A stretch of DNA of 24,015 bases from Legionellaceae bacterium (GTDB lineage: Bacteria; Pseudomonadota; Gammaproteobacteria; Legionellales; Legionellaceae). The translations under genes were made by a program, and so were the position numbers. Location: positions 1-24,015 of the forward strand of contig CANNIJ010000005.1 in the NCBI GenBank assembly GCA_947505025.1, in the 5' to 3' direction. Under the pieces are notes generated by a model. That model worked only from the letters and a program-made list of their open reading frames with translations, was not told where the DNA came from and ran no database searches. Positions 7,489 through 15,886 of this stretch are shown piece after piece; within the stretch, counting starts at the first letter, position 1, and every line of letters starts with the position of its first letter.

Positions 7489-8106
7489 ATGATCAAGCAA
7501 TATTCTTTGAAGATGTTACAAACTGCAGTTCAGTGCGCCCTCAGCTTGGATCCTCTGGTTTCAGATCGACTAATTGGATTACAAGGTAAAGTATTAGAAA
7601 TTATATTATTACCCCTAGATATCAATTTTTTTATCCAAATTGACCGGGGTAAGCTAGTTTTTTTTGCCGATGCCCCAGGCCAGCCAGATACGGTTATAAC
7701 TAGTAGTCCGCTGGGATTAATCCGCTTAAGTTTATTACCCATGGCACAAGCACAATCATTATTGAATGATAAAATTCAAATATCCGGCGATCTAAATGTT
7801 GGATTAGAGATGAAAAAAATCTTTGATGGCTTAGATATTGATTGGGCGGGTCACTTGGCCAGATTTACTGGTGACGCCCTTGCGCACCAAATCCACTTGA
7901 TGTTCAACAGCGGCGCTGAATACACAAAGCATGTAGCCACATCTGTACAAAATAATATTAGTGAATACATACATGAAGAAGCGTGTTTAGCCCCATGCCG
8001 CGAAGCAGTGCAAGATTTTTGTAATGACGTGGATGAATTGTCTCTATATGCCGAGCGCTTGAGTTCTTTTATCCACTCAGAGTTGGCTGCGCATGAAAAA
8101 CATTAG
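7489..8106 (+). CDS. ubiJ: Ubiquinone biosynthesis accessory factor UbiJ (SCP2 domain)
   Basis: UbiJ is a lipid-binding accessory protein of the aerobic ubiquinone-synthesis metabolon. The 205-aa product has an SCP2-like domain over about residues 10-115 (VLEIILLPLDINFFIQIDRGKLVFFADAPGQPDTVITSSPLGLIRL) and a helical C-terminal part (VDELSLYAERLSSFIHSELAAHEKH). The sequence is poorly conserved in the family; position between ubiE (7 bp upstream) and ubiB (14-base overlap) makes the call firm. The overlap with ubiB implies coupled translation. Confidence 0.9.
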   Translation: MIKQYSLKMLQTAVQCALSLDPLVSDRLIGLQGKVLEIILLPLDINFFIQIDRGKLVFFADAPGQPDTVITSSPLGLIRLSLLPMAQAQSLLNDKIQISGDLNVGLEMKKIFDGLDIDWAGHLARFTGDALAHQIHLMFNSGAEYTKHVATSVQNNISEYIHEEACLAPCREAVQDFCNDVDELSLYAERLSSFIHSELAAHEKH

Positions 8107-9682
8107 GCAGGCTTACAGGCTTTTATATATTCAATATCTGTTAGCTAAAAATGGCCTTGATCAAATTTTGGTTTCAATCAGTTATTTTTCCGCATTTCGT
8201 TTTATAGTCTATTTGAACCCATGGAATTGGTTTACTCGAGATCCAAACACGCGTTCCAGAGCATTAAGACAAACACTAGAGACTTTAGGGCCATTGTTTG
8301 TAAAATTTGGCCAGGCTCTCAGCACACGCCCGGATATTTTGCCGGTGGATATGGCGCTAGAACTCAGCAAACTACAAGATAATGTCCCGGCATTTTCTAG
8401 TGAAATGGTATTAGAGATCTTATTAAATGCATACGGACGTCCAGCATCCTCAGTTTTTGCCGAGTTTAATGAAACCCCATTAGCAGCAGCATCGATTGCT
8501 CAAGTACATGCAGCTAAGTTGCATGACGGAACGGATGTGGTTGTGAAAATTTTACGACCTAATATTCGAAAAATTATCAAACAAGACTTACAGTTATTAT
8601 TTACTATGGCCAATTGGGCAGAAAAATATTGGGCTGCTAGCCGACGTTATAAGCCGGTTGAAGTTGTGCGTGAATTTGAGAAAAACTTACTGGCGGAGTT
8701 AGATATGCGCCGCGAGGCTGCGAATGCATCACAGTTACGACGCAACTTTAAAGACTCACCTTTATTGTATATCCCCGAAGTACAATGGGACTATGTACGT
8801 GACAATGTCTTGGTAATTGAGAGAATTTACGGGATTCCAGTGGCTGACATTGCGCAATTAAAGGCCCTTGGCTTCGATCTAAAAAAACTTGCAACGCGCG
8901 GAGTTGAGATATTTTTTACTCAAGTTTTTCGTGATTGTTTCTTTCACGCAGATATGCATCCCGGCAATATTTTTGTGAGTACCGCACATCCAGAAAATCC
9001 ACAATATATGTGTGTTGATTTTGGCATAATGGGCACATTAACCAGCAAAGATCAAAGATATTTAGCTGAAAATTTATTGGCTTTTTTTAATCAAGATTAT
9101 AGTCGTGTGGCTGAGTTGCATATTGAGTCTGAATGGGTTTCGCGGAATACTCGTCAAGATGAATTCGCCAGTGCGATTCGCACAGTGTTTGAGCCGGTAT
9201 TCGAAAAACCACTAAAAGATATTTCCTTTGCAGTACTGATCTTAAATTTACTGCAGGTTGCACGCGATTTTAATATGGAACTTCAACCGCAATTAGTTTT
9301 ATTGCAAAAAACATTGTTTAACATTGAAGGTTTAGGTCGACAAATTTATCCAGATCTAGATCTGTGGTCCACGGCAAAACCATTTTTAGAGCATTGGTTG
9401 CGCCAGCAAATGAGCCCGAAGAAATTAGTCGCAAATATCAAAGCTAACATCCCCTTTATAGTTGAACAATTACCGCATATGCCCAAGCTAATACATGATG
9501 TGTTGCGTTTGAGCAATGAACGTTTATTAGCTGGCTCTCACCCGAGAAAACCACAAAAACCGCACTCAAACCGCTGGTTGTCTGGTTTTGTATTCGGTTT
9601 ATTAGTCATGGGTGCTATTATTTATGGTGCACAATTCATTGCATTCCCTGCGCATAATGCTCGTTTGCTGGATCTAAAGTGA
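8093..9682 (+). CDS. ubiB: Ubiquinone biosynthesis regulatory ATPase/kinase-like protein UbiB
   Basis: UbiB is a membrane-anchored ABC1/ADCK-type atypical kinase-like ATPase needed for ubiquinone synthesis. The 529-aa product shows the KxGQ motif (VKFGQALSTRPDILP, Lys71-Gln74), the Ala-rich nucleotide loop AAASIAQVHAA (about 131-141), the invariant Lys in VVVKILRP (Lys152), HADMHPGNIF and the metal-binding VDFGIMG. A C-terminal transmembrane segment (FVFGLLVMGAIIYGAQF) follows. The length fits the proteobacterial family. It starts inside the ubiJ 3' end. It is followed after 80 bp by tatA, the same order as in E. coli. Confidence 0.96.
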   Translation: MKNIRQAYRLLYIQYLLAKNGLDQILVSISYFSAFRFIVYLNPWNWFTRDPNTRSRALRQTLETLGPLFVKFGQALSTRPDILPVDMALELSKLQDNVPAFSSEMVLEILLNAYGRPASSVFAEFNETPLAAASIAQVHAAKLHDGTDVVVKILRPNIRKIIKQDLQLLFTMANWAEKYWAASRRYKPVEVVREFEKNLLAELDMRREAANASQLRRNFKDSPLLYIPEVQWDYVRDNVLVIERIYGIPVADIAQLKALGFDLKKLATRGVEIFFTQVFRDCFFHADMHPGNIFVSTAHPENPQYMCVDFGIMGTLTSKDQRYLAENLLAFFNQDYSRVAELHIESEWVSRNTRQDEFASAIRTVFEPVFEKPLKDISFAVLILNLLQVARDFNMELQPQLVLLQKTLFNIEGLGRQIYPDLDLWSTAKPFLEHWLRQQMSPKKLVANIKANIPFIVEQLPHMPKLIHDVLRLSNERLLAGSHPRKPQKPHSNRWLSGFVFGLLVMGAIIYGAQFIAFPAHNARLLDLK

Positions 9683-9762
9683 GAATTTAGTTACACTTGA
9701 CGCAATGATCGTTCGATTAGCGATTTTTTCATATATGTATATACCATCCTTAGGAGTTAACT

Positions 9763-9924
9763 ATGGGGTTAAGTCGCATTAGTCCACTATCTTTATTATT
9801 GATTTTAATCATAATTATCGTGTGTTTTGGGACAAAGAACTTAAAAAACATTGGTGCTGATTTAGGCCAAGCAATCAAACAATTTCGGCGTGGATTAAAA
9901 GACGATGAGACACCTGAGCTATGA
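9763..9924 (+). CDS. tatA: Sec-independent protein translocase subunit TatA
   Basis: TatA forms the oligomeric pore component for folded, twin-arginine-signal proteins. This short 53-aa product begins MGLSRISPLSLLLILIIIIV (one TM helix). The family signature FGTKNLKNIGADLGQAIKQF follows (hinge FGT, amphipathic helix), with an acidic tail KDDETPEL. The polar residue usually at position 8 (Gln in E. coli) is Pro here. A good AGGAG lies at 9752-9756. Its stop overlaps the tatB start (ATGA), so the two are translationally coupled. Confidence 0.93.
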   Translation: MGLSRISPLSLLLILIIIIVCFGTKNLKNIGADLGQAIKQFRRGLKDDETPEL

Positions 9925-10166
9925 TCGCCGGTGAGTTATTAGTTATCGCTGGAGTTATCTTAGCAGTCTTTAATCCAAAAAAGTTACCGATGTTGGCACA
10001 ACATGCAGCTTTGATTATTCGGCGTTGGACCCATTTCCAGCATGAAATGCGGGTGTTTATGCAAAAAACCTTGCTGGAGCAGCAGTTAAAAGAGAATGTA
10101 GAGCAAGCCATGTTGGCAGATGCCAAGTATATGCATGAAGATTCTAAGAATGATAATGGAGTATAA
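9921..10166 (+). CDS. tatB: Sec-independent protein translocase subunit TatB (short form)
   Basis: TatB acts with TatC as the twin-arginine signal receptor. This 81-aa product keeps the early Glu of the TM helix (MIAGELLVIAGVILAV; Glu5), the hinge-plus-KKLP element, and an amphipathic helix (LAQHAALIIRRWTHFQHEMRVFM) followed by a charged coil. The usual Gly-Pro hinge is Asn-Pro (VFNPKKLP). It is about half the E. coli length, lacking the long Pro/Ala tail. Position directly after tatA, overlapping by four bases, supports TatB. No tatC follows; the next gene is a transporter. In Legionella pneumophila tatAB and tatC are also reported at separate loci. Confidence 0.85.
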   Translation: MIAGELLVIAGVILAVFNPKKLPMLAQHAALIIRRWTHFQHEMRVFMQKTLLEQQLKENVEQAMLADAKYMHEDSKNDNGV

Positions 10167-10171
10167 ATAAC

Positions 10172-11548
10172 ATGACACACACCACAACAAACCCTATGAG
10201 CATCAACCAACGTATGCGCTCAATTATTCGCGGATCAATCGGCAATTTAATCGAATGGTATGATTGGTATGTTTATGCTGCGTTCTCAATTTATTTTGCA
10301 AAAGCATTCTTTCCTAACAGTGATATGACCGCGCAATTATTAAATACTTCAGCGATTTTTGCGGTTGGATTTTTTATGCGACCAATCGGTGGCTGGGTTA
10401 TGGGTAGTTACGCTGATCGTTATGGACGTAAAAAAGCTTTAATTGCATCGGTTTTATTAATGTGTGTAGGATCATTACTGATTGCACTTACACCAACTTA
10501 TTCCCAGATTGGGATTTATGCCCCAATGTTATTGATGGTAGCTCGTTTATTACAGGGCTTGTCAGTGGGCGGCGAGTATGCGTCTTCTGCAACGTATTTG
10601 AGCGAAATGGCCACAAAAGATCGTCGTGGTTTTTTTTCTAGTTTTCAATACGTTACGTTGATCGCCGGTCAATTATTTGCATTATTAGTACTAATTCTTT
10701 TACAGCAGGTGTTTTTATCCACTGCTCAGCTCGAGGCTTGGGGCTGGCGTATTCCATTTGCAATCGGTGCTTTATTATCTGTTGTGGCCTATCGCTTGCG
10801 CTGCGGCATGCAAGAAACTGAATCATTTTCACAACAGAAGAATCTTGTAGCCAAAGAGCGTTTGATGCGTACTTTATTTCGTTACCCTAAAGAAATTTGT
10901 TTGGTCATTGGTTTGACGATGGGTGGAACTTTAGCTTTTTACACCTATAGTACTTATATGCAAAAATATTTAGTCAATAGTGCTGGGATGCAAAAAAGTA
11001 CTGCAACCCTCATTTCGGCTGCCACACTGTTTGTTTTTATGTTGATTCAACCATTAATTGGGGCGTTGTCAGACAAAGTTGGCCGACGCCCAATTTTGAT
11101 TACTTTTGGCGTATTAGGTACTGTGTGTACAGTGCCCATCTTAACTATGCTGCACCATGTTCAGTCTAGTTTTGCGGCTTTTGCTTTGATTATGTTAGCC
11201 TTGGTGATTGTCAGCGGTTATACCTCGATTAATGCGGTTGTGAAAGCCGAGCTGTTTCCGGTTGAGATCCGCACGCTGGGTGTAGGTTTACCATATGCTA
11301 TTGCTGTATCAGTTTTTGGCGGTACTGCAGAGTATGTTGCTTTGTGGTTTAAGAATGCCGGGATGGAAAGTGGTTTTTATTGGTATGTGACAATATGCAT
11401 TGGCCTGAGTTTGTTGGTTTATGTCTTTATGAAAGACACAAAAGACCACAGCACTCTGGATGTATTGCCGGTAAATTTAGCCGCGAATCCAGAAGAGTCA
11501 GCAGTTGCAGGATATCCTGGGGTAGTCTCAGCGCATGAGCCGGCTTAA
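10172..11548 (+). CDS. kgtP: MFS permease, 2-oxoglutarate (KgtP-like) transporter
   Basis: This 458-aa major-facilitator protein resembles E. coli alpha-ketoglutarate permease along its length. Matching blocks are GSIGNLIEWYDWYVYAAFSIYFA, FAVGFFMRPIGGWVMG with motif A (SYADRYGRKKA), RLLQGLSVGGEYASSATYLSEMA, RRGFFSSFQYVTLIAGQL, TYMQKYLVNSAGM, FVFMLIQPLIGALSDKVGRRP and FGGTAEYVAL. Twelve TM helices are expected. It would import 2-oxoglutarate by proton symport; related subfamilies carry proline/betaine or citrate, so the substrate is probable rather than certain. It follows tatB by five bases. Its last 21 bp overlap the convergent peptide permease gene. Confidence 0.87.
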   Translation: MTHTTTNPMSINQRMRSIIRGSIGNLIEWYDWYVYAAFSIYFAKAFFPNSDMTAQLLNTSAIFAVGFFMRPIGGWVMGSYADRYGRKKALIASVLLMCVGSLLIALTPTYSQIGIYAPMLLMVARLLQGLSVGGEYASSATYLSEMATKDRRGFFSSFQYVTLIAGQLFALLVLILLQQVFLSTAQLEAWGWRIPFAIGALLSVVAYRLRCGMQETESFSQQKNLVAKERLMRTLFRYPKEICLVIGLTMGGTLAFYTYSTYMQKYLVNSAGMQKSTATLISAATLFVFMLIQPLIGALSDKVGRRPILITFGVLGTVCTVPILTMLHHVQSSFAAFALIMLALVIVSGYTSINAVVKAELFPVEIRTLGVGLPYAIAVSVFGGTAEYVALWFKNAGMESGFYWYVTICIGLSLLVYVFMKDTKDHSTLDVLPVNLAANPEESAVAGYPGVVSAHEPA

Positions 11549-12961
11549 GCGGGGCGCTAATAAACCCAATATGACGGCACATGCCACTGTGCTCCAGCCT
11601 ATATACCCAAAAACACGGGTGTATAGCATTAAAGAGTCTAGTGCCGATCCTAGCGGCACGGTCACTGCCGTGTAGGCCGAGATTTTTGCACCAGTAAAGC
11701 CGGCTACGCTTGAGGTTAAAAACCACATACCAATAACCCAGCCTATCATACGTTGAGGTACTAGTTCTGCAATCATAGCGGTACCCAAGGCCGATACAAA
11801 CAACTCCCCCAGCCCTTGCAGGCCATAACTTACAATCAAGAGCCAAATCGAGACTTGAGCTTGTTCTGTATGCATAAATCGTCCAGCCGCCAGGACGAGA
11901 AAACTTAGTCCACATGCGAACATACCCAATGCAAATTTAAACGGAATAGGTATGTTGATTTGTGCCTGATTTAGACGTAGATATATGCCCGCAAGCACCG
12001 GACTTAATGTCATAATCCAGATCGGGTTTAATACTTGCAAGCTTACAGGATTAATATTCATACCCAGGAAATGTGTTTGCACATGCTTGACGGCAAACAA
12101 GGTTAAGGACGCGGGCATCTGATGATATAAAGAAAAAAAGATTACAGCTTCAACCATCATGAGAAATGCGAGCAGCATCTTGCGGCGTGTTTTAATATCT
12201 TCTTTGTGCATAGAATAAAAATAAAAAATCACCATGACGCATGTGATCAATGCGACTAAAGATTGAGTGATGGCAATTGCTTGCAGGAGAAAAGCTGCAG
12301 CTATAGTTAAAGCGATCAAACCAGATATAATCAAGGCCCAGAGCCACCAGCAGATGCGGCGTGCATCTGCTGGCAAACAGATTTCAGCCAGGTCTTTGCG
12401 TCTCAGGCCATAATTAAGCAATCCCAGTAACAGTCCACCAGCACTAATTAAGTACGCATAACGATAACCATATTTATGTGCGGCCCATGGACCAATTATT
12501 AAAGCAAAAATTGCTCCTAGATTGATCGACATGTAATATAAAGTAAAACCACCATGCAGTTGAGGGTCATCTTGAGCGTAGCACTTGCTAAGTAAACTGG
12601 TTGGATTAGATTTAAAAATCCCATTTCCCACACAAATCAATCCCAGTGCAAAAAAAACATTAGCTGAGTTGCTGAGCGCTAGGGCGATGTATCCGCTAGT
12701 GAGTATAAATAGCCCAAGTACCAGTGTACGTTTTGTACCTAAACATTTATCACCTAAATATCCGCCCAGAGGAACTATGCCATACATTAAAGCAATAAAG
12801 GCACCAAAGGTATGGTAAGCGCTTATCTCATCAAAGCCCAAGACATGAATAAAATATAAGATTAAGATGCCTTGCACGGTATAAAAGCCAAAACGTTCCC
12901 AGATCTCCAGCATGAAAATCATATAAAATGGTCGTGGTTGTTGACGAAAGATCTCAAACAT
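11528..12961 (-). CDS. POT/PTR-family proton-dependent di-/tripeptide permease
   Basis: This 477-aa inner-membrane transporter of the proton-coupled oligopeptide family has the diagnostic ExxER motif (LEIWERFGFYTVQGILILYF) on the first helix. It also has GGYLGDKCLGTKRTLVLG in the loop 2-3 region, the YYMSINLGA signature of helix 5, and about 12-14 hydrophobic segments. Such proteins import short peptides, useful to amino-acid-consuming bacteria. DtpA/YdgR-like members are the nearest group. Its 3' end overlaps the kgtP-like gene by 21 bp tail to tail. No strong ribosome site precedes the ATG at 12961; an in-frame Met 13 residues in is less likely because the helix-1 lead-in would be lost. Confidence 0.9.
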   Translation of the reverse strand: MFEIFRQQPRPFYMIFMLEIWERFGFYTVQGILILYFIHVLGFDEISAYHTFGAFIALMYGIVPLGGYLGDKCLGTKRTLVLGLFILTSGYIALALSNSANVFFALGLICVGNGIFKSNPTSLLSKCYAQDDPQLHGGFTLYYMSINLGAIFALIIGPWAAHKYGYRYAYLISAGGLLLGLLNYGLRRKDLAEICLPADARRICWWLWALIISGLIALTIAAAFLLQAIAITQSLVALITCVMVIFYFYSMHKEDIKTRRKMLLAFLMMVEAVIFFSLYHQMPASLTLFAVKHVQTHFLGMNINPVSLQVLNPIWIMTLSPVLAGIYLRLNQAQINIPIPFKFALGMFACGLSFLVLAAGRFMHTEQAQVSIWLLIVSYGLQGLGELFVSALGTAMIAELVPQRMIGWVIGMWFLTSSVAGFTGAKISAYTAVTVPLGSALDSLMLYTRVFGYIGWSTVACAVILGLLAPRLSRLMR

Positions 12962-12987
12962 AATTGCTGCACACCAAAGAAAACATC

Positions 12988-13016
12988 ACTCTAACTCAGT
13001 TGTGGTTGCTGTACAA
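12988..13016 (-). promoter_or_regulatory. Candidate promoter for the peptide permease
   Basis: On the minus strand TTGTAC and TAGAGT are separated by 17 bp, ending about 27 bp before the ATG at 12961. Both hexamers are imperfect. Confidence 0.3.
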
Positions 13017-13041
13017 CGGCAATTCAATGTCACCGTCAGTT

Positions 13042-13070
13042 TTGATTTTTATGCATGCATCAACTATATT
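13042..13070 (+). promoter_or_regulatory. Candidate sigma-70 promoter for the patatin-like gene
   Basis: TTGATT (13042-13047), a 17-bp spacer, and TATATT (13065-13070) would start transcription near 13077. That is upstream of the ATG at 13101 and downstream of the alternative GTG at 13002. It therefore supports the later start. Confidence 0.5.
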
Positions 13071-13100
13071 TTGAATACCTTCCCTACAAAACACGTGGCC

Positions 13101-14210
13101 ATGGCTAAAATTGCATTGTACTTGGCGGGTGGTGGAGCTCGAGGCGCTTATCAAGCCGGCGTACTCAAAGCCATACATCAGCTGCTCAATGTTAAAATAT
13201 TGCCGTTTAATATGGTGAGTGGAGTTAGTGTAGGCAGTATTAATGCTGCAATTTTAGCCGAATATGCCGATGATTTCTCTACTGGTATCGAAAAGTTATT
13301 AGAGTTATGGGGCAGCATTCATTGTCAACAGATCTTTAATGCAAGCAATTATGATTTTGGTAAATCACTGCTGCGGAATATGAGTCATTTATTTGTCAAA
13401 GGTCCACGTTCAAGCAATTTATTGGATACCATGCCACTCCATTCGTTTATTAACAGTCATGTTGATTTTAAGAAAATTAAAAAGAATATTGATGGTGGTC
13501 AACTAGATACTATGGAAGTAATTGCCCATTGTTATGAAACACAACAAACAGTGTCGTTTTATCAGCACTCTGCGGCTGTCTTTGAAGATTGGGCCTATCC
13601 GCGGCATATTAGTCAGCGGGTAGATCTAGGTATGAGTCATTTATTAGCATCAAGTGCATTACCGTTATTTTTCCCCACTGTGGATATTGAAAATCGGCAT
13701 TATGGTGATGGTAGCATGGGCTTGATTTCGCCGTTACGTGGTGCGATTAGATGTCATGTAGAGAAAATTCTAATCTTGGGGACTCGACCAACGCCCCGGA
13801 TCGAATTCCCTGAAAAATTCCAACTAGAAGATGTCGGTCTAGCAAGTATTCTCGGTAACATGTTGAATGGTTTGTTCTTAGATAATTTAGACAGAGATAT
13901 TGAAATGGTTAATCGAATGAATGATATAGCCAAACTATTATCAATTTGGAAGAAACGCAGCTCACCCTGGCTGCCAATCGAGACCTTACATTTATGTCCG
14001 AGCGTAGATGTTGCAAAAATTGCACAAAACGAATATCTAACAATGCCTGTTTTATTGCGTATGATGCTGAACATGTTAGGAGCACAACATAACTCCGGCG
14101 ATCTGCTTAGCTTTTTATTATTTGAAAAAGAATTTACCCAGGCGTTGATTACTTTGGGTTACAATGACACCCTGGCCAGGGCTGAATCTGTACTGGCATT
14201 CTTTTATTAA
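13101..14210 (+). CDS. Patatin-like phospholipase
   Basis: This 369-aa patatin-fold lipid acyl hydrolase begins MAKIALYLAGGGARGAYQAG with the oxyanion-hole GGGARG at residues 10-15. The nucleophile elbow GVSVGS holds Ser43, and the catalytic Asp203 lies in YGDGSMGL. The dyad is complete. The frame extends upstream to a GTG at 13002, but those 33 residues precede the conserved start of the fold and a promoter lies within them, so I use 13101. In intracellular Legionellales several patatin-like proteins act on host membranes, but many bacteria keep housekeeping members. No signal peptide is seen. The EVE gene follows 11 bp downstream. Confidence 0.88.
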   Translation: MAKIALYLAGGGARGAYQAGVLKAIHQLLNVKILPFNMVSGVSVGSINAAILAEYADDFSTGIEKLLELWGSIHCQQIFNASNYDFGKSLLRNMSHLFVKGPRSSNLLDTMPLHSFINSHVDFKKIKKNIDGGQLDTMEVIAHCYETQQTVSFYQHSAAVFEDWAYPRHISQRVDLGMSHLLASSALPLFFPTVDIENRHYGDGSMGLISPLRGAIRCHVEKILILGTRPTPRIEFPEKFQLEDVGLASILGNMLNGLFLDNLDRDIEMVNRMNDIAKLLSIWKKRSSPWLPIETLHLCPSVDVAKIAQNEYLTMPVLLRMMLNMLGAQHNSGDLLSFLLFEKEFTQALITLGYNDTLARAESVLAFFY

Positions 14211-14221
14211 GGTTTGAGTGC

Positions 14222-14695
14222 ATGAAAAATTATTGGCTGGTCAAATCAGAACCAGATAGTTTTAGTCTGGCGGACTTACGCAATTCACCCAATCAAACCA
14301 GCTGCTGGGACGGCGTAAGAAATTATCAAGCAAGAAATTATATGCGTGATACAATGCAAGTCGGTGATCAGGTGTTTTTTTATCACTCAAATTGTAAGCC
14401 GCCGGGCATAGTCGGTATAGCTGTGGTCGCAAGCCCAGCATATGTAGATTACACGGCATTTGATCCCAGTAGTGAACATCCAGATCCCCAGAGTACCCAT
14501 GAAAACCCACGTTGGTTTATGGTTGACGTGAGTTATGTCGCACAATTTGAGCAAATGATTTCTTTGGACAAGTTAAAGACATACCCGCAGTTGCATGGTA
14601 TGCAGTTGCTACGTCCGGGCAATCGCTTGTCCGTACTGCCGATACAAACCAATGAATGGAACTTCATTATGGGGCTATCTAATCTTCTGCCATAA
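14222..14695 (+). CDS. EVE domain-containing protein (PUA-like)
   Basis: The 157-aa product is essentially one EVE domain: MKNYWLVKSEPDSFSLADL, the CWDGVRNYQARNYMRD core, MQVGDQVFFYHSNCKPPGIVGIAVV and WFMVDVSYVAQF. The family is related to human THYN1 and is thought to bind modified nucleic-acid bases; it is a common conserved protein in proteobacteria. An AAGG-type site precedes the ATG. It is probably cotranscribed with the phospholipase 11 bp upstream. Its last 17 bp overlap the convergent ihfB gene. Confidence 0.9.
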   Translation: MKNYWLVKSEPDSFSLADLRNSPNQTSCWDGVRNYQARNYMRDTMQVGDQVFFYHSNCKPPGIVGIAVVASPAYVDYTAFDPSSEHPDPQSTHENPRWFMVDVSYVAQFEQMISLDKLKTYPQLHGMQLLRPGNRLSVLPIQTNEWNFIMGLSNLLP

Positions 14696-14990
14696 TGGCG
14701 AATGCATGTCGATTATGCTCAATTCTTTCGCGCAAAGCTTTACCGGGCTTGAAATGTGGGTTATACTTGGGTGAAGTGGTAACTTTTTCACCTGTTTTAG
14801 GGTTGTGCGCGTTGCGAGGTCCACGATATTTTGGTGAGAAACTACCAAAGTCACGGATTTCAATTCTTTGCCCGTGCACCAGAGCTTGGCTCATAAGTTC
14901 CAGCAAGTGATTGACATTATCAGCCACTTGTTTTTCTGATAGGTGTGTCATGTTTGCTGCAAGATTTGCAATGAGTGACGACTTGATCAT
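14679..14990 (-). CDS. ihfB: Integration host factor subunit beta
   Basis: This 103-aa HU/IHF-family DNA-bending protein starts MIKSSLIANLAA. It has the beta-subunit-like RIEIRDFGSFSPKYRGPRNAHNPKTGEKV arm with the intercalating Pro (NPKTG) and YNPHFKPGKALRERI. The longer frame beginning at 15014 adds eight residues not found in the family, so I use 14990. The beta subunit is preferred over alpha and HU because of RIEIRDFGSFS and HFKPGKALR. In E. coli ihfB follows rpsA; here it stands alone, convergent to the EVE gene. A promoter candidate lies 33 bp upstream. IHF is a known regulator of virulence and growth-phase genes in Legionella. Confidence 0.9.
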   Translation of the reverse strand: MIKSSLIANLAANMTHLSEKQVADNVNHLLELMSQALVHGQRIEIRDFGSFSPKYRGPRNAHNPKTGEKVTTSPKYNPHFKPGKALRERIEHNRHAFAIMAED

Positions 14991-15022
14991 GCTGAGCCCG
15001 TATGTAATGTGCATAAAAATAT

Positions 15023-15051
15023 ATACTAACTGAATGATACTGGTGAATCAA
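15023..15051 (-). promoter_or_regulatory. Candidate promoter for ihfB
   Basis: On the minus strand TTGATT (15046-15051) and TAGTAT (15023-15028) are 17 bp apart, giving a start about 15 bp further and a leader of roughly 25 bases before 14990. Confidence 0.45.
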
Positions 15052-15073
15052 TAAATCAGGGAAAAAATAAGAT

Positions 15074-15757
15074 ATGGAAGAATTCATTGTAAAAATATAC
15101 AATATATTGGTATCAATATACAATGCTACAATAAAATATATTGTCGATTACAAGGCAATGAATGAAATAATCAACCAAACAAAACCATTCAAATTGGCAC
15201 AAGTAATAACAACTGGGAAAATAAAGGAAAAAATCACACCAGTGCCACAAGACAAACAAATGCACACAATTAACACAGGTATTTCACCCTACATATATGT
15301 TAATCCACTCTTCTATTTAAGAGTTATAAACTATACTATAAGAGATAATGTATTTAACGCAAAAAGACTTACTGCATGCTGCTCAGATTTTAAGTATGTG
15401 TGGGACAATAACAGTAACGGCAATTGGCTGGATCCAAGCCTATGCCTAAAACTACTCTACTCAATACTTATATCTATTTGTCGTTTGTTGATTTTTTTGA
15501 TCTCACTTCCAGCTTTATTATTAATAGAACGTCCATTGGCATGTTTGGAATTTATAATTCAAGCCATATTCGACACGGGTGATCGTCTTACAATATATAA
15601 CGACAAAAAAATGCTAGTAAGCTATTGGCTCACCTTTCTGATAGCACTTGTAACCGTCATTCCTCTAGCGTGTTGGTGTATTCCAACATTTACGGCCACA
15701 GACCAAGACCAAGACGTAACACTTGAGGAAACTCAACATAGCAACAACATGTCGTAA
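15074..15757 (+). CDS. Unknown AT-rich membrane protein with two C-terminal TM segments
   Basis: I do not recognise this 227-aa protein. The first 120 residues are polar with several Tyr/Ile stretches and a Cys pair (TACCSDF). Two hydrophobic segments follow, about 124-151 (LLYSILISICRLLIFLISLP) and 181-203 (LVSYWLTFLIALVTVIPLAC). The tail is polar and acidic (ATDQDQDVTLEETQHSNNMS). No N-terminal signal is clear. The gene is visibly richer in A/T and ATA codons than its neighbours, suggesting later acquisition. Hairpin-TM proteins with a Glu-rich C-terminus are common among Dot/Icm effectors, and dotU/icmF lie nearby; that link is inference. The ribosome site is weak (GGGAAAA). Confidence 0.6.
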   Translation: MEEFIVKIYNILVSIYNATIKYIVDYKAMNEIINQTKPFKLAQVITTGKIKEKITPVPQDKQMHTINTGISPYIYVNPLFYLRVINYTIRDNVFNAKRLTACCSDFKYVWDNNSNGNWLDPSLCLKLLYSILISICRLLIFLISLPALLLIERPLACLEFIIQAIFDTGDRLTIYNDKKMLVSYWLTFLIALVTVIPLACWCIPTFTATDQDQDVTLEETQHSNNMS

Positions 15758-15886
15758 CAGTAATTGATTACCAGTGATTTTTAACAATTCTCAGGGATGT
15801 TTAGATTTAGCAAAATATATTATCTGCCAAATTGATCTGGCTAGGTCACGTAATCCTAGATCTTAATTTCCAGAACTTTAATAGCA

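Noticed and set aside
9701..9729. ATCG...CGAT followed by T-run between ubiB and tatA as terminator
   Set aside because: A four-to-five-pair stem is too weak, and the conserved ubiB-tatA order suggests read-through.
11427..11915. 162-codon minus-strand frame across the permease junction
   Set aside because: It is a shadow of the two convergent transporter genes, with no family resemblance.
15834..15862. Hairpin CTAGG-9-CCTAG as an intrinsic terminator
   Set aside because: The stem is only five perfect pairs and no T-run follows on either strand.
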